DNA from: Marinobacter sp.
Lineage (GTDB): Bacteria > Pseudomonadota > Gammaproteobacteria > Pseudomonadales > Oleiphilaceae
Direction: 5' to 3'
NCBI GenBank assembly: GCA_018402255.1
Contig: JAGYIS010000005.1
Coordinates: forward strand, 350,153-403,108
DNA length: 52,956 nucleotides
Positions 1-7,771 of this stretch are shown here, in pieces. Each line of letters starts with the position of its first letter. Within the stretch, counting starts at the first letter, position 1. Position numbers and translations under genes: made by a program. The notes below the pieces were generated by a model. That model did no database searches. It was given only the letters and a program-made list of their open reading frames with translations, and was not told the origin of the DNA.

Positions 1-2
1 CG

Positions 3-2021
3 ATTTATGTGGTGGTGACGGCGCTGTCTCTGCCCGGTGCAACCATCATGACCCTGGCTGGCGGCGCCTTTTTCGGTAACCTTTACGGCTTGGCGGCGGT
101 GTCTATCGCCTCCACCGTGGGTGCGTGTCTGGCCTTTCTGGTGGCCCGCTTCCTGATGCGAGACACATTGCGTAAACGCTACGCTGAGACGGTGGCGAAA
201 ATGGACCGGGGTATTCAAAAGGACGGTGCGTTTTATCTGGCGACCCTGCGCCTGGTGCCGGTATTTCCGTTCTTCCTGATCAACCTGGCCATGGGCCTGA
301 CGGCGATGAAGCTACGAACCTACGCGTTGGTGAGCTGGATCGCCATGCTCCCGGGCACGTTCGTCTTCGTGAATGCGGGCACCCAGCTTGGCCAGATTCA
401 GTCTACTGGCGACATTCTCTCGGCCAACCTTCTTATATCGTTTGCCTTGCTTGGGATTTTCCCTTTGATCGCGAAATTTGTGGTGGGCTTTATTCGACGT
501 CGCAAGGTGTATGCGGGCTGGCAGAAGCCGGACCATTTTGACTACAACCTGCTGGTGATCGGCGGCGGCTCTGCGGGCCTGGTGTCTGCTTACATCGCCG
601 CGGCTGTAAAAGCCAAAGTGGCGCTGATCGAGAAGCATAAGATGGGGGGCGACTGCCTGAACACCGGGTGCGTGCCCTCCAAAGCCCTGATCCGCAGTGC
701 GAAAGCGGCTGACACCCTGCGCCATGCAAACCGTTATGGTCTGGAGTCGGTACCGGTGAAGGGCTCTTTCAAGAGCATCATGAACCGGGTCAAAGACGTG
801 GTTGCCAAAGTGGAACCCCACGATTCCCCTGAGCGTTACCGCAAACTGGGCGTTGATTGTATCTCCGGCGAGGCAAGTTTTGTGTCGCCCTGGGAGCTGG
901 AGGTGAAGCACAACGACGGCCGTACCGAACGCCTGACTGCTCGTAGCATCATCGTTGCCACCGGCGGCAAGCCTGCTGTGCCGCCGATTCCTGGTCTGCA
1001 AGACATGCAACCCCTGACGTCCGATAACCTCTGGGATTTACAGGAACAACCCGGACGTTTGCTGGTCATGGGTGGGGGTCCGATCGGCTGTGAACTGGCC
1101 CACGCCTTTGCGCGCCTGGGCAGCCAGGTCATCCAGGTAGAGCGGACTGAACGTTTGTTGGCGAAGGAAGACGCCGATGTTGCGGCGGTGGTGTTGAAGC
1201 AGTTTGAGACAGACGGGATTGATGTCCGGTTGAAACATTCTGTCGTTGAGTTTCGTATGGAAGAAGGTGAGAAAGTGGCTTACTGCGACCACGATGGTGA
1301 GCGGGTGAGGATTGCGTTTGATGACGTGCTTGTGGCGGTTGGTCGTGCAGCGAACACGTCAGGCCTGAATCTGGATCGCATTGGCGTGGAAACCCTGGCC
1401 AATGGAACGGTGCCAGTGGAAGAGGATATGAGCTTGCGATACCCGAACGTATTTGCCTGCGGTGATGTGGCCGGCCCCTATCAGTTCACTCATGCCGCTG
1501 CCCACCAGGCCTGGTATGCCGCGGTGAACGGACTGTTTGGCCAGTTCAAGCGATTCAAGGTGGATTACCGGGTGATGCCCTGGGTCACCTTTACCTCGCC
1601 GGAAGTGGCTCGGGTCGGATTGAGTGAGGATGAAGCCAAAGCACAGGGTGTTGCCTACGAAGTCACCCGCTATGGCCTGGATGATCTGGACCGGGCCATT
1701 GCAGAGAGCGAAGACTACGGGTTTATCAAAGTGCTGACCCCGCCGGGCAAAGACAAGATTCTGGGGGCCGTGGTGGTTGGCTCCCACGCTGGTGAGATTC
1801 TCGCGGAGTTTACCCTCGCCATGAAGCATGGCTTGGGCCTGAACAAGATTCTGGGCACCATTCACCCCTACCCAACCTGGAATGAGTCGGCCAAGTATGC
1901 CGCCGGTGAATGGAAGCGTGCCCATGCGCCTGAGGGCGCCCTGAAACTGTTGGAAAAACTGCACGGCTGGCGCCGCGGCAAAAATACTAAAGCATTGAGG
2001 AGCAGCTATGCCCCTGACTGA
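3..2021 (+). CDS. VTT-domain membrane protein fused to FAD/disulfide oxidoreductase (5' partial)
   Basis: The frame is open to the left edge, so the true start lies outside the window. The first ~165 residues are hydrophobic, with a GGAFFG segment typical of the TVP38/TMEM64 (VTT) membrane family. A cytosolic class I pyridine-nucleotide disulfide oxidoreductase follows: an FAD-binding GGGSAG near residue 184 (counting from base 9), the redox pair CLNTGC (Cys216/Cys221), a second GGGPIGCE nucleotide site near residue 355, and the C-terminal dimerisation domain ending in the HPYPTWNE active-site region. This resembles mercuric reductase/dihydrolipoamide dehydrogenase-like enzymes tethered to a membrane domain; no HMA metal domain is visible. 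It overlaps the radical SAM gene by 14 bases, implying co-translation. The substrate is unknown. Confidence 0.88.
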   Translation: MYVVVTALSLPGATIMTLAGGAFFGNLYGLAAVSIASTVGACLAFLVARFLMRDTLRKRYAETVAKMDRGIQKDGAFYLATLRLVPVFPFFLINLAMGLTAMKLRTYALVSWIAMLPGTFVFVNAGTQLGQIQSTGDILSANLLISFALLGIFPLIAKFVVGFIRRRKVYAGWQKPDHFDYNLLVIGGGSAGLVSAYIAAAVKAKVALIEKHKMGGDCLNTGCVPSKALIRSAKAADTLRHANRYGLESVPVKGSFKSIMNRVKDVVAKVEPHDSPERYRKLGVDCISGEASFVSPWELEVKHNDGRTERLTARSIIVATGGKPAVPPIPGLQDMQPLTSDNLWDLQEQPGRLLVMGGGPIGCELAHAFARLGSQVIQVERTERLLAKEDADVAAVVLKQFETDGIDVRLKHSVVEFRMEEGEKVAYCDHDGERVRIAFDDVLVAVGRAANTSGLNLDRIGVETLANGTVPVEEDMSLRYPNVFACGDVAGPYQFTHAAAHQAWYAAVNGLFGQFKRFKVDYRVMPWVTFTSPEVARVGLSEDEAKAQGVAYEVTRYGLDDLDRAIAESEDYGFIKVLTPPGKDKILGAVVVGSHAGEILAEFTLAMKHGLGLNKILGTIHPYPTWNESAKYAAGEWKRAHAPEGALKLLEKLHGWRRGKNTKALRSSYAPD

Positions 2022-2979
2022 AACCCGACCGGCACGTAGCAAGCGCATTGCGGCCGTAGAAGTGCTTGAGCCGCGTGCGTTCGATAGCTGGACCCACACC
2101 CGTAACGGTGACCCCCGGGGCTACATCGATGGGGACAAGCTGAAAGAGTTGTGGATCCACACCGGCACCGCCTGCAACCTGGCCTGCCCTTTCTGCCTGG
2201 AGGGCTCCCATCCTGGTGATGGCCGCATTCCGGGCATGAAGCTGAGCGATGTAAAGCCGTTCATCCACGAAGCCATCGTCATGGGTGTGGAGCAGTTTTC
2301 CTTCACCGGCGGCGAACCGTTCGTGATCCGGGATTTCGTCAATATCCTGGACTACGCCAGCCAGCACCGGCCCTGTTTCGTGCTGACCAACGCCACCGAG
2401 CCGCTGCTGAAGCGCCGGCATCAGGTGTTGCCGTTGCTGGATAACCCCTACCCGATTCACTTCCGGGTCAGTCTGGATTTCCCGGATCGTGCCCGGCATG
2501 ACAAGGATCGCGGCGAGGGAAGTTTTGATCAGGCGTTAGAGGGTATCCACTGGCTTATCGAGCAGGGCTTCAAGGTGTCCATCGCCCGCCAGACCGACCT
2601 TGATGAAATTCCGGCGGATGTGGAAGCGGCGTTCCGTGAAATCTTCCGAGAGTGGAGCATTCCAGAGACCCTGGCGTTTACCGCGTTTCCGGATCTGGGC
2701 ACCCCGGGCTCCGAAGACGGCAGCCCGGAGATTACCGAAACCTGCATGGAGAAGTATCCGACCATAGAGGCCCGCTCTCATTTCATGTGCACGTACACGC
2801 GCATGCTGGTGAAGAAGGGCGATCAGGTTCGTGTGTATGCCTGCACGCTGGTGGATGACGATCCGCAGTATGATCTTGGAGGAACGCTGGCGGAGAGCAT
2901 GGAGGAGCGCATCATGTTGCGGCATCACCGGTGCTTTTCCTGTTATCGGTTTGGGGCTAGCTGTTCGGCGCCTGGCTGA
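2008..2979 (+). CDS. radical SAM enzyme with C-terminal Cys cluster
   Basis: A 323-residue protein with the radical SAM motif CNLACPFC (Cys56, Cys60, Cys63) that binds the SAM-cleaving [4Fe-4S] cluster, followed by a GGEP motif (SAM binding) at about residue 100. Additional cysteines near the C-terminus (YAC around 278 and CFSCYRFGASC around 310-320) suggest an auxiliary cluster of the SPASM/twitch kind; this last point is inference. The start is supported by a GAGGAG Shine-Dalgarno 6 bases upstream, inside the preceding gene. The family-level call is firm, but the substrate cannot be named. Its partners are a disulfide oxidoreductase upstream and, beyond two large hairpins, a symporter and a phosphoesterase. 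Confidence 0.87.
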   Translation: MPLTETRPARSKRIAAVEVLEPRAFDSWTHTRNGDPRGYIDGDKLKELWIHTGTACNLACPFCLEGSHPGDGRIPGMKLSDVKPFIHEAIVMGVEQFSFTGGEPFVIRDFVNILDYASQHRPCFVLTNATEPLLKRRHQVLPLLDNPYPIHFRVSLDFPDRARHDKDRGEGSFDQALEGIHWLIEQGFKVSIARQTDLDEIPADVEAAFREIFREWSIPETLAFTAFPDLGTPGSEDGSPEITETCMEKYPTIEARSHFMCTYTRMLVKKGDQVRVYACTLVDDDPQYDLGGTLAESMEERIMLRHHRCFSCYRFGASCSAPG

Positions 2980-2998
2980 TTTCTTGTTTCGGAGTGTC

Positions 2999-3084
2999 GG
3001 TCGTCGGGGTTGGGGGATACCCTCCAAAACGAAAATCGTGGATTTTCTGATTGTTTTGGAGGGTATCCCCCAACCCCGACGACC
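2999..3084. repeat. long perfect hairpin 1 (32-bp stem)
   Basis: Arms 2999-3030 and 3053-3084 are perfect reverse complements around a 22-base loop (3031-3052). The inner end of the stem reads CCAAAAC/GTTTTGG, and the loop itself holds a 7-bp hairpin (GAAAATC-GTG-GATTTTC). The 36-base core (3024-3059) occurs again in opposite orientation at 3154-3189. It lies between two same-strand genes, so it is a processing, attenuation or termination candidate. No clean U-run follows it. Confidence 0.9.
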
Positions 3085-3132
3085 TTGTTGAACTGAGTGT
3101 TTTTTCCAAAAGCCTATTACCGAAGATCGGGG

Positions 3133-3210
3133 CGTTGAGGTGGGGAGGGGGTTCCAAAACAATCAGAAAATCCACGATTTTCGTTTTGGAACCCCCTCCC
3201 CACCTCAACG
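3133..3210. repeat. long perfect hairpin 2 (28-bp stem), inverted core copy
   Basis: Arms 3133-3160 and 3183-3210 pair perfectly around a 22-base loop (3161-3182) that is the exact reverse complement of the loop of hairpin 1. The CCAAAAC/GTTTTGG inner stem is shared, but the outer stem sequence differs from hairpin 1 while remaining perfectly self-complementary. It ends 15 bases before the symporter start codon, so it would sit in the symporter's 5' untranslated RNA and could affect its translation. Confidence 0.9.
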
Positions 3211-3225
3211 ACTTGCGCCAAGACA

Positions 3226-4647
3226 ATGGAACAACCAATGAACATAACTGAAGCCTCCCTGTTCTGGGGATTCTTGCTGGTGTACGGCGTGGTCATGTAC
3301 GTGCTGTCACCGAAGAGCAAGAACGCGAATTCGTTTTACAAAGGCGCGGACGATCAGGGCAACCCGGTGGGTCAGTGGTCGCTGACTGCCAGTATCTTTA
3401 TCAGCTGGATCTTCGCCAAGTCAGTGACCAACGCCGCCAACCTTGGCGCATCCTACGGCGTGGTGGGCGGGCTCGCCTACGCCAGTTACTGGTTGTCCAT
3501 TCCGGTGGCGGGCTACGTGATCTACCTGATTCGCACCCAGACCGGTGCCCGCAGCTTGCAGGAATTTCTCACCTCCCGCTTTGGCCGGCTGGCCAGCCTG
3601 GCGTTTGCCGCGGCGATTTTGATCCGCTTGTACAACGAGGTCTGGAGCAACACCGCCGTGGTGGGTGGTTATTTCGGCTTGCCCGGTGACTGGGAGTATT
3701 ACACGGCGGCGATGCTGTTTACCGCGTTTACCCTGGCCTACAGCCTTAAAGGTGGCCTGCGATCGTCGATTTTTACCGACGTGATACAGGCTTTCGTGTT
3801 TGTGTTTTTCCTGGGCGCCGTGCTGTTCCTGATTATTCCGGCTAACGACACCAGCGCCCTGCTGAGCAACGGCGAGTTCCGTCTCAATGCCGGCGTCGAT
3901 CTGCTGCTGGTGGCTCTGCTGCAAATGTTCAGCTACCCGTTCCACGATCCGGTCCTGACCGATCGGGGTTTTGTGAATAAAGAAAAAACCATGCTCAAGA
4001 GCTTTGTGGTCGCCGGGCTGTTGGGTTTTGTGGCGGTGTTTGTCTTCAGCCTGGTGGGTGTACACGCTCGCTTGAATGGCATCGAAGCCATGGGCAATGC
4101 GCCGGCTGCGGTCGGGCAATCACTGGGGCTGGCGGCGTTGTTCTTTATGAGTGTCATCATGATGACCTCTGCCGGCTCAACCCTGGATTCCACCTTTAGC
4201 TCGCTGGCCAAGTCGTTGGCGGTGGATCTGCCGCGGCTGGCCCGCAGGGCGTCCGACAAACTGCCGAGCGTGCGGGTGGGCGCAGTGGTGATGATTGTTT
4301 TTGCCTTGCTGGGCAACCTGCCGATGTTTGCCGGTACCGATATTCTGAAAGCGACAACCATCTCGGGCACCATGGTGATGGGTCTGGCGCCAGTATTTCT
4401 GTTTTATGGCTTTACCCGCTGGTCGCCCTGGAGTTTCCATCTGAGTTTCTGGACCGGTCTCGGCCTGGGGGTTTTGCTGGCCGCTGGTTTGATTCCGGAA
4501 AGCTGGGCCATCGGCGATGGCGCATACGCCATGCTGCTGGGCGTCAATGCCTATGGCTTCTTGATATGCACGGCTGGGTTTTTCCTGCCGCTGCTGGTGC
4601 GCCTGCTGGCAGGCCGGTCACTGGCTGCAGGCGACGTACGAGGCTAG
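3226..4647 (+). CDS. sodium:solute symporter family (SSS) transporter
   Basis: A 473-residue polytopic inner-membrane protein with about 13 hydrophobic segments. The pattern is typical of the sodium:solute symporter family: early GQWSLTASIFISWIFAKS, AYSLKGGLRSSIFTDVIQ in the middle, and a conserved DSTFSSLAKS segment near residue 325. Residues 1 and 5 are both possible ATG starts (3226 or 3238), and neither has a strong ribosome binding site. The cargo cannot be read from sequence; solutes of this family include sugars, amino acids, urea and carboxylates. It is followed 4 bases later by the phosphoesterase-like gene, so the two are almost certainly co-transcribed, and the transporter may import that enzyme's substrate. 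Confidence 0.85.
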   Translation: MEQPMNITEASLFWGFLLVYGVVMYVLSPKSKNANSFYKGADDQGNPVGQWSLTASIFISWIFAKSVTNAANLGASYGVVGGLAYASYWLSIPVAGYVIYLIRTQTGARSLQEFLTSRFGRLASLAFAAAILIRLYNEVWSNTAVVGGYFGLPGDWEYYTAAMLFTAFTLAYSLKGGLRSSIFTDVIQAFVFVFFLGAVLFLIIPANDTSALLSNGEFRLNAGVDLLLVALLQMFSYPFHDPVLTDRGFVNKEKTMLKSFVVAGLLGFVAVFVFSLVGVHARLNGIEAMGNAPAAVGQSLGLAALFFMSVIMMTSAGSTLDSTFSSLAKSLAVDLPRLARRASDKLPSVRVGAVVMIVFALLGNLPMFAGTDILKATTISGTMVMGLAPVFLFYGFTRWSPWSFHLSFWTGLGLGVLLAAGLIPESWAIGDGAYAMLLGVNAYGFLICTAGFFLPLLVRLLAGRSLAAGDVRG

Positions 4648-4651
4648 AGCT

Positions 4652-5605
4652 ATGAGTGAAGAAGGTCGCAGTTGCCCGCTGGCGTATCGTTACCAGCCGG
4701 AGCGTTTGTGTGAGGACGCCGTAGAGGTGACGGATGATGTGCTCTATATCGTCGGTGGCCTGTATGGCAATCCCTATGCGCTGGATGAGATAGAGCAGAT
4801 GGCGCTTGCCGAGGCGCACCGTGGTCATCGCGTGCGCCTGGTGTTCAATGGCGATTTTAACTGGTTTAACGCCAGTGATGAGCTGTTCCGCGAGATCAAC
4901 AATCGGGTCCTTGATCATACCGTGAGCTTGGGAAACGTTGAGTATGAGTTGGCCCACCCGAGTGCTGGAGCGGGGTGCGGCTGTGCCTATCCTTCGTATG
5001 TCGATCAGGAGGTGGTGGCGCGCTCTAATCGGATCATGGAGCGCCTGCAGGGCGTCGCGGAAGCTCATCCGGATCTGGGTAAACGTTTGTCATTATTACC
5101 TCGATATCGATGCTTGATATTTGGAGGCCTAAAGATTCTTGTGCTGCATGGAGATCCGGAATCTCTGGCCGGATGGGGTTTGGCTCACGAGGCTTTCTTG
5201 GCCGGTGGCGGCGCCGGGCCTGATCACTGGTTTGAGCGCACCGGTGCCGATGTGATTGCTTCTACCCACACTTGCCTGCCGGTGCTCTGGTCAGCGGAGG
5301 TTGAGGGGCGCTCGCGGGTGGCGGTCAACAACGGCTCGGCGGGCATGGCCAACCTGGCCGGGGAGCGCCAGGGACTGATAACCCGGATAGCGCGCTCAAG
5401 CCCGACATCTGTGCCTGTTGCGGGCCTTAATGCCGCGGGCCTTAACGTTTCGTTGTTGCCGGTCAGGTTTGATTTCGACGCCTGGCTGGCGGATTTTGAT
5501 GCACTCTGGCCTGCCGGGTCTGACGCTGCGCTCTCTTATCGTGACCGCATCCTGAACGGCACGTCGTTGACCGCCGAGCAAGTTCGTTTTGGTTGCGCTT
5601 GTTAA
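4652..5605 (+). CDS. metallophosphoesterase-like protein with extra cysteines
   Basis: A 317-residue soluble protein. Metal-ligand-like motifs occur in the order used by calcineurin-type phosphoesterases: NGDFNW (66-71), GNVEYE (94-99), LHGD (165-168) and STHT (204-207, in place of the usual GHTH). The fold is inferred from these motifs. Unusual cysteines are present: GAGCGCAYP (107-114) and a C-terminal FGCAC, neither typical of the superfamily, suggesting metal or Fe-S binding or a redox role. It begins 4 bases after the symporter and closes the four-gene group. Biochemical substrate unknown. Confidence 0.65.
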   Translation: MSEEGRSCPLAYRYQPERLCEDAVEVTDDVLYIVGGLYGNPYALDEIEQMALAEAHRGHRVRLVFNGDFNWFNASDELFREINNRVLDHTVSLGNVEYELAHPSAGAGCGCAYPSYVDQEVVARSNRIMERLQGVAEAHPDLGKRLSLLPRYRCLIFGGLKILVLHGDPESLAGWGLAHEAFLAGGGAGPDHWFERTGADVIASTHTCLPVLWSAEVEGRSRVAVNNGSAGMANLAGERQGLITRIARSSPTSVPVAGLNAAGLNVSLLPVRFDFDAWLADFDALWPAGSDAALSYRDRILNGTSLTAEQVRFGCAC

Positions 5606-5691
5606 TCTGTTTGTCACTGGCGAATGCGTAAATCGGGTCTATTCTGAGAAGAGTAGCCCCGGTTTTGCGGTGGGCGCTGCCTTAGCTTCAC

Positions 5692-5719
5692 TTGAAATAT
5701 ATTTTGTGGTCTATATAAT
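5692..5719 (+). promoter_or_regulatory. sigma70-type promoter of the ect cluster
   Basis: TTGAAA (5692-5697) and a perfect TATAAT (5714-5719) are separated by 16 bases, giving a predicted transcript start near 5726 and a leader of about 29 bases before the ectA ATG at 5755. The surrounding stretch is AT-rich compared with the flanking genes. Osmotically induced ect promoters in halophilic proteobacteria are commonly of this type; induction here is inference. Confidence 0.7.
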
Positions 5720-5754
5720 TCAAACCCTACTTTTTGAAGCGAACCAATCACGTT

Positions 5755-6270
5755 ATGACATCAGAAGGATCGAATACCACCGCCATCAGTCTTCGTAAAC
5801 CCAACAAGGATGATGGCTACAGGCTCCACCAGCTGGTTGCGGAATGCCCGCCGCTGGACCCCAACTCGATTTACTGCAACCTGTTGCAGTGCAGCCACTT
5901 TGCCGAAACCGGCGTGGCCGCGGAGAAGGACGGCGATCTGGTCGGCTTTATCTCCGGATACATCCCTCCCCAACAGCCCGAAACCGTGTTTGTGTGGCAG
6001 GTGGCGGTTCACGAGAAAGGTCGTGGACAGGGCCTCGCCAAGCGGATGCTGAAAGAAATCGTGGGCCGCGATGCGTGCAAACACGTCACCCATCTGGAAA
6101 CCACGATCACAGAAGATAACGAGGCTTCCTGGGCGCTGTTCCGTTCTTTTGCCCGCGATCTGGGAGCTGAGCTCACGTTCCGCGAGCACTTCGAGAAAGA
6201 GACCCACTTCGGCGGCAATCACGATTCCGAATTTTTGCTGCGTATCGGGCCGTTCACGAAGCCTGTCTAG
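5755..6270 (+). CDS. ectA: L-2,4-diaminobutyrate acetyltransferase
   Basis: A 171-residue GNAT-fold enzyme that acetylates diaminobutyrate with acetyl-CoA to N-gamma-acetyl-diaminobutyrate, the second step of ectoine synthesis. Characteristic EctA segments are visible: LRKPNKDDGYRLHQLV near the N-terminus, CPPLDPNSIYCNLLQCSHF, and the acetyl-CoA loop GRGQGLAKRML. The ATG at 5755 is preferred over an upstream TTG (5734), because it matches usual EctA length and lies just after a strong promoter. It is separated from ectB by an unusually long 184-base gap in which only a weak 6-bp inverted repeat (6279-6299) was noticed. Confidence 0.95.
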   Translation: MTSEGSNTTAISLRKPNKDDGYRLHQLVAECPPLDPNSIYCNLLQCSHFAETGVAAEKDGDLVGFISGYIPPQQPETVFVWQVAVHEKGRGQGLAKRMLKEIVGRDACKHVTHLETTITEDNEASWALFRSFARDLGAELTFREHFEKETHFGGNHDSEFLLRIGPFTKPV

Positions 6271-6454
6271 AGCCCTTGTTCACGGTGATCAATCGTGAAT
6301 AACCGACTGTGATTTGACGTAGCCGGCAGGCCGCACGAGGTGGGTCTGTCAGAGCGCTGCAACTGACGCACGGCGGGCCTGTTGCGAGAGCAATGTACGA
6401 CCATAAGCCCCCCCGAGCATTAACCTCGAACCTGACATGCTAAGAGGCAAGACC

Positions 6455-7723
6455 ATGGAACTGTTCAAGTCCACTGAATCTGAAGTACGTGTTTATTCCC
6501 GCGCCTTCCCGGTGATTTTTAACCGCGCCAAAAATGCGCATCTGTACACCGAAGACGGCAAGCAATACCTGGACTTTCTGGCCGGTGCCGGCTCTCTGAA
6601 CTACGGCCATAACAACGATATCCTCAAGAAAGCGTTGCTTGAGTACATCGAGGCCGACGGGGTCAGCCAGGGTCTGGACCTGTTCACTACGGCCAAGCAC
6701 GACTTTATCGAGTCGTATAAAAAGTACATCCTTGACCCGCGCGGACTGGATTACAAAATGCAGTTTACCGGCCCGACCGGCACCAACTGTGTCGAAGCGG
6801 CCATGAAGCTGGCCCGCAAGGTAAAAGGCCGTACCGGCATTATCTCCTTCACCAACGGTTTTCACGGTGTCACTATGGGCGCAGTGGCTGCGACCGGTAA
6901 TAAACATCACCGTGGTGGTGTGGGCACGCCGCTGGGCAGCGTTGATTTCATGTTTTACGACGGCTACCTGGGTGAAGATGTCGATACCCTGATGGTCATG
7001 GACAAGGTGTTGTCAGACAGCTCTTCCGGTGTTGAATTACCGGCGGCCGTGATTGTCGAGGCCGTGCAGGGTGAAGGCGGTTTGAACGCCGCCCGTGCCG
7101 AGTGGTTGAAGGGCCTGTCGGAGCTGTGCAAGAAACACGATATCCTGCTGATTCTGGACGATATCCAGGCGGGTAATGGTCGTACTGGTGAGTTTTTCAG
7201 CTTTGAGTTTGCCGGCATCAAACCGGACATCGTTACCGTTTCCAAGTCGTTGAGCGGTTACGGTCTGCCGATGGCTCTGGTACTGTTCAAGCCGGAGCTG
7301 GACGTCTGGGATCCGGGCGAGCATAACGGCACCTTCCGCGGGAACAACATGGCGTTTATTACGGCTCGTTCCGCGGTTGAAACCTACTGGAAGGACAACG
7401 CCTTCGCCAATGAGGTGAAAGCCAAGTCGAAGGTGCTGGGCGATGCCTTGCAGGGCATTTGTGACAAGTACAAAGGCGAGTTCAAAGTGAAAGGCCGGGG
7501 TTTGATGCGTGGTATCGAAGCGACCCATGCCGATCTGACCGGTGCGATCACCAGGCGCGCGTTCGAGAAGGGCCTGATCATCGAGACCAGTGGACCCAAC
7601 GATGAAGTCATCAAGTGCCTGATGCCGCTGACTACCAGCGAAGACGACCTGCGTCTTGGCGCCAGATTGCTGGCTGAAAGCGTTGACGAAATCATGCAGG
7701 AAGGTGTCAGCGAGGCGTCGTAA
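6455..7723 (+). CDS. ectB: diaminobutyrate--2-oxoglutarate transaminase
   Basis: A 422-residue PLP-dependent class III aminotransferase that makes L-2,4-diaminobutyrate from aspartate semialdehyde and glutamate, the first committed ectoine step. The PLP-lysine region [17 protein letters not shown] is present, with [14 protein letters not shown] (cofactor Asp) before it. The start at 6455 is chosen because AAGAGG lies 7 bases upstream; an earlier ATG at 6437 lacks this. Length matches EctB. Normally ectC would follow; here the ectoine-type aspartokinase starts only 48 bases downstream. Confidence 0.96.
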   Translation: MELFKSTESEVRVYSRAFPVIFNRAKNAHLYTEDGKQYLDFLAGAGSLNYGHNNDILKKALLEYIEADGVSQGLDLFTTAKHDFIESYKKYILDPRGLDYKMQFTGPTGTNCVEAAMKLARKVKGRTGIISFTNGFHGVTMGAVAATGNKHHRGGVGTPLGSVDFMFYDGYLGEDVDTLMVMDKVLSDSSSGVELPAAVIVEAVQGEGGLNAARAEWLKGLSELCKKHDILLILDDIQAGNGRTGEFFSFEFAGIKPDIVTVSKSLSGYGLPMALVLFKPELDVWDPGEHNGTFRGNNMAFITARSAVETYWKDNAFANEVKAKSKVLGDALQGICDKYKGEFKVKGRGLMRGIEATHADLTGAITRRAFEKGLIIETSGPNDEVIKCLMPLTTSEDDLRLGARLLAESVDEIMQEGVSEAS

Positions 7724-7771
7724 GGCGCCCTCCAATCAGACATTCATTCCCAGGGATACGAAGGTAAAGGT

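Noticed and set aside
3003..3251. Several short open frames across the two long hairpins
   Set aside because: They are products of the palindromic repeat read in several frames, without start sites or a plausible protein.
5589..5798. A short open frame upstream of and overlapping ectA
   Set aside because: It ends inside ectA, has no ribosome binding site and no recognisable product; it lies over the ect promoter.
6271..6454. Possible hidden ectC between ectA and ectB, or between ectB and the kinase
   Set aside because: The gaps are 184 and 48 bases; EctC needs about 390. No cupin-like sequence is readable in either gap.
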